Of a stretch of DNA of 5,765 bases, positions 1-5,765 are shown piece by piece; position 1 is the first letter of the stretch; each line of letters starts with the position of its first letter. The translations under genes were made by a program, and so were the position numbers. Under the pieces are notes generated by a model, which did no database searches, was not told the DNA's origin, and saw only the letters and a program-made list of their open reading frames with translations. The DNA comes from Flavobacteriaceae bacterium UBA3478 (lineage in GTDB: Bacteria; Bacteroidota; Bacteroidia; Flavobacteriales; Flavobacteriaceae): assembly GCA_002381155.1 (NCBI GenBank), contig DFQX01000037.1, positions 8,792 through 14,556 of the forward strand, read 5' to 3'.

Positions 1-2301
1 TACCAAACTACACTGATGGAGGCTTTCAAAATAGAAGGAAATACGGGAGGTACTTTAAATATTCAAGCCGATCGCTTTTCGAACCCCCTTTTAAACATTA
101 AAGATGTTCGTTTAGTTCTTACCGATTCTGAGGGTGTCTTTTCGTTTACATCACTGAATCGTTTTTCAGACCGATTAGATCTTAGAGCTCGAGTTGAAAG
201 ACCTTCAAAAGGTGTTTATACCTTTGATTTTAGTAACACTGATTTTACGCTTAAGGGCGCAGATTGGCAGCTTATTGAAAATCCTCAAGTCGTCATTGAC
301 TTAAACAATCAAACCTTACGATCTTCAGAAATAGTTTTGAATAGAAGAGCAGGTGGTAATCTGCAATTTACCCTTGATTACAGAAATGAGGATAATTACG
401 ACTTTGATTTTAAAGCCGAGTTTGTGCCATTAGCATCAATAACTCCCGATGTAAGGAACCTCGAACTTTCTGGACTAACGACAGGAACCTTTAGATTGTC
501 GAACAAACAAGGAAAGCTGAGCCCATTATTTAATATGGGGGTTGAAGAGTTTTCGATCAATGGCGCAAATCTTGGGTTTTTGAATGGCACAATCCTCGGA
601 AACGAAGGAGGGGATGAGTTTGATCTCAATTTTGATCTTAGAAAACAAAACCAATCGTTTTTTAAGATTGAAGGTGTATTAGAATCGAAAGAAGATCAGC
701 TTTTATCTAAACTCGAGGGTGGATTTAGTAATATGCCTCTATCACCGTTCTCTGCAATAGGCTCATCAGTTTTTGATTCATTAAAAGGGACATTTACAGG
801 TCCTATTACATTAAATGGGAATTTAAAAGATGCTCAACTATCGGCCCGTTTAAATATTACCGATGGAGGTATTCGATTTCCATATCTAGGAATGGATTAT
901 GTATTTGACCCCGAAGCAACTATTGAAATAACAGAACGAGCCATTCGATTTAATGATTTTATTCTTAATGATTCCCAAGGAATAACCAAAACGCGCCTAT
1001 TGGGTGCCATTAATCATAGCTACTTTAATGACTATCGTTTAGATTTTGCTATAGAAACAGGGGATGAACCTTCATTGATGCTAAATACACCATACAAAGA
1101 AGGAGCGCTGTATTATGGAAAGGGTCTTGTGACAGGTACTGCTAGTTTTAAAGGTCCATTTAATTCTCCTGTGATTAGTGTGAAGGCAAAAACGTTTGCG
1201 GGAACAGAAATACAGATTCCACTAGAAACAGAGACGACTGATTTTACCGACGACTACATACGTTTTGTAAGCGAGGAGACTGAGGAAAAAGAAGAAGAAC
1301 TAATCCGTCAAAATTTATCCTCTAAGATTACATTAGATTTTGACCTAGAAATTACATCTGAAGCTGAGGTAACTGTTTTAGTGGACCAGGTATCTGGTAC
1401 CGAGTTAAAGGGTAGCGGAACAGGACTTCTCCTCATGCGTCTAATAGATGGTGAGTTCTCGATGTTTGGAGATTACGCCGTTAGTTCAGGTAATTTCAAT
1501 TATCGATTTGGAGGACTGATCGATAAGGATTTTGATTTACAACCAGGAGGTACCATTACTTGGCAAGGAGATCCTTATGACGCTCAATTGAACTTGACAG
1601 CTCTTTATCGTCTGAGTGCAAATCCGGCCCCTTTGTTAAATTCAAGTAGTTATCCAAGGCCGGTGAATACCGATGTTTCTATTCGTTTAGGGGGAGCTAT
1701 TTTGCAACCCCAAATCGATTTCGGAATCAATTTTCCGAATCTGAGTTCAGTAATTCGAAGTGAGATAGAGTATCGTTTAAGAGATCAATCTACACTCGAA
1801 AGAAATGTTTTTTTTCTGTTAGCTCAAGGTAGCTTTGTGAATGATCAAATGGGAATTTCACAGGGAGTTCTCACGGGTAATTTAATGCAATCTGCTTCAG
1901 GATTGTTAGATCGTGTACTTGGTGAATCAGAGTCTTTTGATTTGGGTCTTTCCTATGAGCAAGGGTTTACTATCCCACAATCCAATGTAGATATAGAAGA
2001 TCGTATTGGTGTAACCGTGAGCACCAAGCTGGGAAAACGTGTTTTATTTAATGGAAAATTAGGGGTTCCTGTTGGAGGTGTAACAGAAACAGTTGTCGCC
2101 GGGGACGTAGAATTACAAGTTATTTTGAATAAAGAAGGCACCTTGAGTGCCAAGATCTTTAATAGAGAAAATACATTAAGCCAAGTGTTTGTGGGTGCTC
2201 AGGGCTACACTCAAGGCTTAGGTCTTAGCTATCAAGTCGATTTTGAAAACTTCAAAGATTTAATTCGAAGAGTATTAAAATCGGCGAATCAAGCGGATTA
2301 A
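1..2301 (+). CDS. tamB: TamB-family translocation/assembly module protein, C-terminal part (5' end outside window)
   Basis: The frame is open from the first base, so the Met codon at 16 is internal and this is the last 766 residues of a larger protein. TamB is an inner-membrane-anchored, periplasm-spanning beta-rich protein that works with an outer-membrane Omp85 partner in outer-membrane protein insertion or lipid transport. The N-terminal anchor is outside the window. What is visible is a long beta-strand-rich region of alternating polar and hydrophobic residues, then the TamB_C (old DUF490) domain over roughly the second half. Recognisable points, counted from the first codon here, are a Glu/Lys-rich linker near 422-436, the block GGLIDKDFDLQPGGTI near 504-519 followed by a WQGDPYDAQLNL stretch, an ERNVFFLLAQGSF stretch near 600-612, and the closing DFENFKDLIRRVLK. 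Bacteroidota TamB proteins are commonly about 1,450-1,700 residues, so about half is present. The family call is firm; the exact partner is inferred. Confidence 0.9.
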   Translation, partial: YQTTLMEAFKIEGNTGGTLNIQADRFSNPLLNIKDVRLVLTDSEGVFSFTSLNRFSDRLDLRARVERPSKGVYTFDFSNTDFTLKGADWQLIENPQVVIDLNNQTLRSSEIVLNRRAGGNLQFTLDYRNEDNYDFDFKAEFVPLASITPDVRNLELSGLTTGTFRLSNKQGKLSPLFNMGVEEFSINGANLGFLNGTILGNEGGDEFDLNFDLRKQNQSFFKIEGVLESKEDQLLSKLEGGFSNMPLSPFSAIGSSVFDSLKGTFTGPITLNGNLKDAQLSARLNITDGGIRFPYLGMDYVFDPEATIEITERAIRFNDFILNDSQGITKTRLLGAINHSYFNDYRLDFAIETGDEPSLMLNTPYKEGALYYGKGLVTGTASFKGPFNSPVISVKAKTFAGTEIQIPLETETTDFTDDYIRFVSEETEEKEEELIRQNLSSKITLDFDLEITSEAEVTVLVDQVSGTELKGSGTGLLLMRLIDGEFSMFGDYAVSSGNFNYRFGGLIDKDFDLQPGGTITWQGDPYDAQLNLTALYRLSANPAPLLNSSSYPRPVNTDVSIRLGGAILQPQIDFGINFPNLSSVIRSEIEYRLRDQSTLERNVFFLLAQGSFVNDQMGISQGVLTGNLMQSASGLLDRVLGESESFDLGLSYEQGFTIPQSNVDIEDRIGVTVSTKLGKRVLFNGKLGVPVGGVTETVVAGDVELQVILNKEGTLSAKIFNRENTLSQVFVGAQGYTQGLGLSYQVDFENFKDLIRRVLKSANQAD

Positions 2302-2336
2302 TTAACAGATTTAATTAGATTTGGCGCGACAAAACT
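2302..2336 (+). other. tamB-pfkA intergenic spacer
   Basis: These 35 AT-rich bases follow the tamB stop. The stop codon lies within a TTAATTAA palindrome (2298-2305). The spacer holds no hairpin followed by a T-run, so no terminator is visible after tamB. It has no Shine-Dalgarno sequence before pfkA; the bases before the start are A-rich. It does carry a match to the Bacteroidota -7 promoter element, listed separately. Confidence 0.6.
2316..2323 (+). promoter_or_regulatory. Candidate Bacteroidota -7 promoter element (TAnnTTTG) for pfkA-gapA
   Basis: TAGATTTG matches the TAnnTTTG -7 consensus used by the primary sigma factor of Bacteroidota exactly. It lies 13 bases before the pfkA start, so the leader would be only about ten bases. 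No TTG or TTTG -33 element is visible at the expected distance upstream (about 2290-2297), inside the end of tamB. An 8-base degenerate match in AT-rich DNA can occur by chance, so this is tentative. Confidence 0.35.
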
Positions 2337-3323
2337 ATGAATCAATCAATCAAAAGAATTGGAGTACTGACCTCAGGAGGGGATTCTCCAGGGATGAATG
2401 CGGCTATCCGTTCGGTAGTTCGTACTTCTGCGTTTCACGGTCTCGAATGTACTGCAGTATATCGGGGGTACCAAGGTTTAATTGACGGAGATTTTGAAGA
2501 GTTTAATGCTCGCTCTGTGAATAATATAATTCACAAAGGGGGTACGATTCTTAAGTCGGCACGTTGTGAAGACTTTAGAACTTTAGAGGGCCGAAAAAAA
2601 GCTTATGATAACATTCAAAAAGCGGGTATGGATGCTCTTGTTGTTATCGGTGGTAACGGTTCTCTAACAGGAGCTCAAAAATTAAACGAAGAGTTTGGTT
2701 TTCCCGTAATGGGAATTCCAGGAACTATCGACAACGATATTTTAGGAACCGATTACACGATTGGTTTCGACACAGCGATCAATACCGTGGTAGAAGCTAT
2801 TGATAAAATTCGTGACACTGCGAGTTCTCACAATCGTCTCTTTTTTGTTGAGGTAATGGGTCGCGATGTAGGTTTAGTAGCTTTAAATAGTGGTGTAGGA
2901 GCTGGTGCAGAAGAAATCTTGATTCCTGAACAGAATCTAGGACTTGATCGTATGCTTGAATCTTTAAAGCATAGTAAGGAGTCAGGAAAATCGTCAAGTA
3001 TTGTTGTTGTAGCTGAAGGAGATAAAACTGGAAAAAACGTTTTTGAACTAAAAGAATACGTCGAAAAACACCTACCTATTTACGATGTAAGAGTTTCAGT
3101 TTTAGGGCATATACAAAGAGGTGGCTCACCTACTTGTTTTGATCGTGTCTTAGCTTCTAGAATGGGGGTGATGGCAGTAGAATCGTTAATGGAAGGAAAA
3201 ACCAATTACATGATTGGTGTTGAAAATAATAAAATGGTATTAACTCCTATTGATTACGCCATCAGCGGATTAACCCCGATTGATGAAGAATTAGTTCGGG
3301 TATCTGATATCATGAGTTTTTAA
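2337..3323 (+). CDS. pfkA: 6-phosphofructokinase, ATP-type (PfkA family)
   Basis: This cytoplasmic enzyme phosphorylates fructose 6-phosphate to fructose 1,6-bisphosphate, the committed step of glycolysis. Its 328 residues match the usual bacterial length of about 320. Visible motifs are GGDSPGMNAAIR (14-25), GGTILKSAR (68-76), the nucleotide motif GGNGS (105-109), the catalytic PGTIDND (128-134, with Asp132 as base), VEVMGRD (171-177), EG at 227-228 and LGHIQRGGSP (256-265). Gly108 aligns with E. coli Gly104, which marks ATP rather than pyrophosphate use. The odd residue is Asn107, where the family normally has the Asp of GGDG. From a remembered alignment with E. coli PfkA, effector-site arginines are kept (Arg25, 29, 59, 159), while the Lys211 and His215 positions are Ser, so ADP/PEP control may differ. 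The start is the only one that leaves the nucleotide-binding N-terminus intact. It sits 29 bases before gapA and is probably co-transcribed with it. Confidence 0.96.
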   Translation: MNQSIKRIGVLTSGGDSPGMNAAIRSVVRTSAFHGLECTAVYRGYQGLIDGDFEEFNARSVNNIIHKGGTILKSARCEDFRTLEGRKKAYDNIQKAGMDALVVIGGNGSLTGAQKLNEEFGFPVMGIPGTIDNDILGTDYTIGFDTAINTVVEAIDKIRDTASSHNRLFFVEVMGRDVGLVALNSGVGAGAEEILIPEQNLGLDRMLESLKHSKESGKSSSIVVVAEGDKTGKNVFELKEYVEKHLPIYDVRVSVLGHIQRGGSPTCFDRVLASRMGVMAVESLMEGKTNYMIGVENNKMVLTPIDYAISGLTPIDEELVRVSDIMSF

Positions 3324-3331
3324 TTAATTAA
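3320..3331. repeat. 12-base (TTAA)3 palindrome in the pfkA-gapA spacer
   Basis: The pfkA stop codon and the bases after it form TTAATTAATTAA, which is its own reverse complement. The rest of the 29-base spacer is A/T with three C. There is no G/C-rich stem and no TAnnTTTG element, so neither a terminator nor a separate gapA promoter is visible. The bases just before the gapA start are A-rich, as expected for well-translated Bacteroidota genes that lack a Shine-Dalgarno sequence. The palindrome is probably just AT-rich composition. Confidence 0.5.
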
Positions 3332-3352
3332 TAATCATCAAATAATTATAAA

Positions 3353-4354
3353 ATGGGAAAGTTGAAAGTAGGTATTAACGGATTTGGTCGTATTGGACGT
3401 ATGGTTTTCCGTGCAGCAGCACAGAGAGACGATATCGAAATTGTTGCGATCAATGATTTATTAGAATTAGACCACTTAGCCTATCTATTAAAATACGATT
3501 CGGTACACGGTAACTTTAAAGGAACCGTTGAAATCTCTGGCGATCAATTAATCGTTAATGGAAATGTAGTTAGAATTACTGCAGAGAGAGATCCACGTAA
3601 CCTAAAGTGGGATGAAGTGGGGGCGACTGTAGTTGCTGAGTGTACAGGTATTTTTACCACTCTTGACATGGCACAACAGCACATCGAGGGAGGTGCTAAG
3701 AAAGTAGTAATCTCTGCTCCATCGAAAGACGCTCCGATGTTTGTAATGGGAGTAAACCACAATGAAGTAAAAGCAACAGACACTATCGTGTCGAACGCGT
3801 CTTGTACTACGAACTGTTTAGCTCCTTTAGCTAAAGTTCTTAACGATAACTTCGGAATTGAAGAGGCATTAATGACGACCGTACACGCTACTACGGCAAC
3901 TCAAATGACCGTTGATGGTCCTTCTAGAAAAGACTTTAGAGGAGGTCGTTCAGCTTTACTGAATATCATCCCAGCAGCTACGGGTGCAGCTAAGGCGGTA
4001 ACAAAAGTAATTCCTGCATTAGAAGGTAAGCTAACCGGTATGGCGTTCCGTGTTCCTAACGCAGACGTTTCTGTAGTTGACCTTACGGTTAAATTATCAA
4101 AAGAAACTTCTTATGAAGAAATTAAGAAAACCTTCAAAGCTGCTTCTGAAAATGAATTAAGAGGAGTTTTAGGATATACTGAGGACCTAGTAGTTTCACA
4201 AGACTTTATTGGAGATGCAAGAACTTCAATTTTCGACGCCGATGCTGGTATCGAATTGAACTCAACTTTCTTTAAACTAGTTTCTTGGTACGATAACGAA
4301 GCTGGATACTCGAATAAACTAATTGATCTAGCACTTCACGTTGCATCGATCTAA
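3353..4354 (+). CDS. gapA: Glyceraldehyde-3-phosphate dehydrogenase, type I, phosphorylating
   Basis: This cytoplasmic enzyme oxidises glyceraldehyde 3-phosphate with NAD+ and phosphate to 1,3-bisphosphoglycerate; the step is reversible. Its 333 residues are full length. The N-terminal Rossmann fold opens with KVGINGFGRIGR (5-16). Asp35 in the AINDL stretch (32-36) suggests NAD rather than NADP use. The catalytic SNASCTTNC lies at 147-155, with nucleophile Cys151 and the helper His178 in TTVHATTATQ (175-184). The substrate loop RGGR is at 196-199 and the C-terminal WYDNEAGYSNK at 312-322. Two residues differ from the usual QKTVDGPS-KDWRGG block: Met185 for Lys and Phe195 for Trp. All catalytic residues are kept, so activity is expected. 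It lies 29 bases after pfkA and 13 before the next gene, consistent with one glycolytic operon. The genome may hold a second gap gene for gluconeogenesis; that cannot be seen here. Confidence 0.97.
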   Translation: MGKLKVGINGFGRIGRMVFRAAAQRDDIEIVAINDLLELDHLAYLLKYDSVHGNFKGTVEISGDQLIVNGNVVRITAERDPRNLKWDEVGATVVAECTGIFTTLDMAQQHIEGGAKKVVISAPSKDAPMFVMGVNHNEVKATDTIVSNASCTTNCLAPLAKVLNDNFGIEEALMTTVHATTATQMTVDGPSRKDFRGGRSALLNIIPAATGAAKAVTKVIPALEGKLTGMAFRVPNADVSVVDLTVKLSKETSYEEIKKTFKAASENELRGVLGYTEDLVVSQDFIGDARTSIFDADAGIELNSTFFKLVSWYDNEAGYSNKLIDLALHVASI

Positions 4355-4357
4355 GGA
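4353..4357 (+). promoter_or_regulatory. Shine-Dalgarno-like AAGGA before the amino-sugar kinase gene
   Basis: AAGGA overlaps the last two bases of the gapA stop codon and ends 10 bases before the ATG at 4368. The other two + strand starts in the window have no such purine motif. Bacteroidota use Shine-Dalgarno pairing rarely, so this may be real or may be chance at a stop codon. Confidence 0.35.
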
Positions 4358-4367
4358 ATAGGTATTT

Positions 4368-5219
4368 ATGATCTTAATCGTAGATAGCGGTGCAACCAAA
4401 TCTGATTGGATTGCACTCAATGAAAAAGGAGAGGAACTTTTCAAAACCCAAACTTTAGGTTTGTCGCCTGAAGTATTGACAAGAGAAGTTATCGAGGATC
4501 GTTTAGCGAATAATTTTGAGATTTCTCAAAACCGCGAAAAGGTTTCTCAACTTCATTTTTATGGTGCAGGTTGTGGAACAGAACGTATGAAGAAGTTTCT
4601 AAGTGAAATTTTCACCGTTTTCTTCCCTAAAGCAAAGATTGATGTTAAGGAAGATACTTATGCCGCGATTTACGCCACTACGGATATTGGTAAACAAGGT
4701 ATTGTTTGTATTCTTGGTACCGGGTCAAATTGTTCTTATTACGACGGTCATCAGCCTTTTCAAAAGGTAACTTCACTAGGTTATATCCTTATGGATGATG
4801 CCAGCGGAAATTACTTTGGACGTAAGCTTTTAAGAGATTTATATTTCCACAAAATCCCTCAGGATTTAGCTATTAAATTTACTAAAGAGTATCCGCTAGA
4901 GGCTGATATCATTAAGGAGCACCTATATAAACAGCCGAATCCAAATACTTATCTAGCCACCTTTGCGCGTTTTCTTATTGAAAATAAGGACCATAGATAT
5001 TGTAGAGGAGTGATTAATAAAGGTTTACAGCAATTTGTAAATAACTACATCATGCAGTTTGAATTGGCTACTAAGGTGCCTTGTCATTTTGTTGGTAGTA
5101 TTGCTTATTATCTTAAAGATGAGCTAGAGGCCGTACTAAATAATAATGATTTAGTGATGGGCCAAGTACTTCGTAAGCCTATTGATGGATTGGTAGAATT
5201 TCACAGAAAGACTATGTAG
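4368..5219 (+). CDS. N-acetylglucosamine kinase-like protein, BadF/BadG/BcrA/BcrD ATPase family
   Basis: This predicted cytoplasmic sugar kinase has the ASKHA (actin/hexokinase) fold. The family member it most resembles phosphorylates N-acetylglucosamine to the 6-phosphate, feeding amino-sugar recycling or glycolysis. Its 283 residues match the usual Bacteroidota length. Visible motifs are phosphate-1 DSGATKSDW (6-14), FYGAGCG (64-70), KEDTYAA (94-100) with Asp96 as the likely catalytic base, phosphate-2 GTGSNC (117-122), LGYILMDDASGNYFG (137-151) and the adenosine-side VGSIAYYL (242-249). The MDDASG stretch stands where many relatives have GDEGSG. The start gives the phosphate-1 loop directly after a hydrophobic strand (MILIV), as usual. 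Its position behind pfkA and gapA supports a role in feeding sugar to glycolysis. The substrate is inferred from family resemblance; another hexosamine or N-acetylmuramate-derived sugar is possible. It ends one base from the convergent ridA stop. Confidence 0.85.
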   Translation: MILIVDSGATKSDWIALNEKGEELFKTQTLGLSPEVLTREVIEDRLANNFEISQNREKVSQLHFYGAGCGTERMKKFLSEIFTVFFPKAKIDVKEDTYAAIYATTDIGKQGIVCILGTGSNCSYYDGHQPFQKVTSLGYILMDDASGNYFGRKLLRDLYFHKIPQDLAIKFTKEYPLEADIIKEHLYKQPNPNTYLATFARFLIENKDHRYCRGVINKGLQQFVNNYIMQFELATKVPCHFVGSIAYYLKDELEAVLNNNDLVMGQVLRKPIDGLVEFHRKTM

Positions 5220-5245
5220 CCTATTTCTGGGCGATGAGTGAAATT
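5197..5245. repeat. Inverted repeat across the convergent kinase/ridA stop codons
   Basis: AATTTCAC (5197-5204) is exactly complementary to GTGAAATT (5238-5245). Directly inside the left arm, AGAAA (5205-5209) pairs with TTTCT (5224-5228), leaving a 14-base loop that holds both stop codons and a 9-base bulge on the right side (5229-5237). The structure can form in RNA from either strand. No T-run follows on either side and the arms are AT-rich, so it is not a standard intrinsic terminator. A bidirectional role is speculation. Confidence 0.35.
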
Positions 5246-5601
5246 TCAACATTCACATTCTTTGGAAGACCTAAAACCGCGACAGTTTCTCTAGCTGGAG
5301 CGGTTTTTTCGTTAAATAAGGTAGCGTAGATCCTATTCACCGTTTCGAAGTGAGCCATATCACTCAAAAATATACTGCACTTTACCACTTGCTCAGGAAG
5401 ATAATTAGCCTCTTTAAGAATGGCCCTGATATTGTTCACAACCCGTTCTGTCTCACAAACGATGTCTTTTGTATCTAGTTCGTCCGTTACAGGATCAATC
5501 GCGATTTGACCTGATACAAATAAGGTGTTATTTGACTCTACTGCTTGTGAATAGGGACCGATAGGAGCAGGTGCATTCGGAGTATAGATAATTCTTTTCA
5601 T
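5221..5601 (-). CDS. ridA: RidA family reactive enamine/imine deaminase
   Basis: This small cytoplasmic enzyme (YjgF/YER057c/UK114 family, a homotrimer in known members) hydrolyses reactive enamines and imines such as 2-aminoacrylate, which is released by PLP enzymes, to keto acids and ammonia. With the start at 5601 it has 126 residues, the standard length, and opens MKRIIYTPNAPAPIGPYSQA. Key residues of the active RidA group are present: Tyr17, Asn89, Arg104 in the PARETV stretch (102-107) and Glu119 near the end (VNVEISLIAQK). Arg104 is the residue needed for deaminase activity. An upstream Met at 5640 would add 13 residues (MGKSQSTKRNKTL) that lie over the end of lptD in another frame and match nothing in the family, so it was not used. 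The start codon overlaps the lptD stop by one base, implying translational coupling. The role is housekeeping, and the link to lptD is probably only positional. Confidence 0.94.
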   Translation of the reverse strand: MKRIIYTPNAPAPIGPYSQAVESNNTLFVSGQIAIDPVTDELDTKDIVCETERVVNNIRAILKEANYLPEQVVKCSIFLSDMAHFETVNRIYATLFNEKTAPARETVAVLGLPKNVNVEISLIAQK

Positions 5602-5765
5602 TAGCGTCTTATTACGTTTCGTTGACTGCGACTTTCCCATTTAAGATCAGAGAGCATGCTGCTCTTGATTCCAATAAAGAAGTCCCAACGAGTATTAGTA
5701 CCAAAAGGTACCCAATTAAATCGAAGATCAAAGCTTTTCAGGTCTCTACGAAAGCCTAATTGTGT
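5601..5765 (-). CDS. lptD: LPS-assembly protein LptD-like outer-membrane protein, C-terminal end (5' part outside window)
   Basis: The last 54 codons of a - strand gene enter from the right edge and stop with TAA at 5603-5601. In E. coli, LptD is the outer-membrane beta-barrel that, with LptE, places lipopolysaccharide in the outer leaflet. The visible tail has the look of a Bacteroidota LptD end: a strand with LRFNWVPFG (residues 14-22 of the fragment), a second strand RWDFFIGIKSS (26-36), then MLSDLKWESRSQR and a short basic tail (NVIRR). Alternating aromatic and polar residues fit closing barrel strands. The assignment rests on recalling this C-terminal pattern and not on the barrel or the N-terminal LptA-like domain, neither of which is in view. 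Another large outer-membrane barrel protein remains possible. It shares a transcript with ridA. Confidence 0.75.
   Translation of the reverse strand, partial: TQLGFRRDLKSFDLRFNWVPFGTNTRWDFFIGIKSSMLSDLKWESRSQRNVIRR

Noticed and set aside
16..18. ATG at 16 as the true start of the first gene
   Set aside because: The frame is open to the window edge, and the protein lacks the signal anchor and N-terminal half expected of TamB, so the gene is cut by the edge.
396..629. 77-codon open frame on the - strand inside tamB
   Set aside because: It lies wholly within the strongly supported tamB frame, has Ser/Pro-rich composition typical of an antisense shadow, and resembles no family.
1808..1815. Run of eight T inside tamB as a possible phase-variation or slippage site
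   Set aside because: The frame is intact through it, it codes for a conserved Phe-rich strand (VFFLL), and runs of eight are common in AT-rich DNA.
1953..2153. 66-codon open frame on the - strand inside the tamB C-terminal domain
   Set aside because: Antisense to a conserved TamB_C coding stretch, with no recognisable motif; a shadow.
2797..2997. 66-codon open frame on the - strand inside pfkA
   Set aside because: It covers conserved PfkA motifs on the other strand and its own sequence has no domain features.
3320..3331. (TTAA)3 palindrome after pfkA as an operator or terminator
   Set aside because: Pure A/T with no stable stem or T-run; likely a product of base composition, although kept as a low-confidence repeat.
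3544..3783. 79-codon open frame on the - strand inside gapA
   Set aside because: Antisense to a highly biased, highly conserved gene; the length is explained by gapA codon bias.
5602..5640. 13-residue N-terminal extension of RidA
   Set aside because: The bases code for the end of lptD in another frame, and the family starts at the Met at 5601.

Overview
The window is AT-rich and reads as core chromosome of a Bacteroidota bacterium, most likely of the Flavobacteriia/Flavobacteriales. Three things point there: a Bacteroidota-style TamB C-terminus, the end of a Bacteroidota-type LptD, and mostly A/T-rich start regions without a Shine-Dalgarno sequence. No mobile element, CRISPR array, RNA gene or prophage signal was seen, and no stretch over 300 bases lacks a gene.

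Layout: 1-2301 (+) is the C-terminal part of tamB, cut by the left edge. After 35 bases come pfkA (2337-3323), gapA (3353-4354) and an N-acetylglucosamine kinase-like gene of the BadF/BadG/BcrA/BcrD family (4368-5219), all on the + strand with gaps of 29 and 13 bases. They look like one transcription unit. On the - strand, the last 54 codons of lptD (5765-5601, cut by the right edge) overlap the start of ridA (5601-5221) by one base in a TAATG junction. The two transcription units converge with a single base between their stop codons.

Two themes meet here. The central three genes are sugar metabolism: an amino-sugar kinase placed beside two core glycolytic enzymes, phosphofructokinase and glyceraldehyde-3-phosphate dehydrogenase. 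The flanking genes tamB and lptD both serve outer-membrane assembly. RidA is a housekeeping enzyme that removes reactive enamines and imines.

Nothing here looks like an undescribed system. The points most worth a second look are an Asn in place of the usual Asp in the PfkA GGDG nucleotide-binding motif, unusual residues in GapA and in the kinase, the one-base convergent junction with an inverted repeat around it, and the lptD/ridA coupling that fixes the ridA start.
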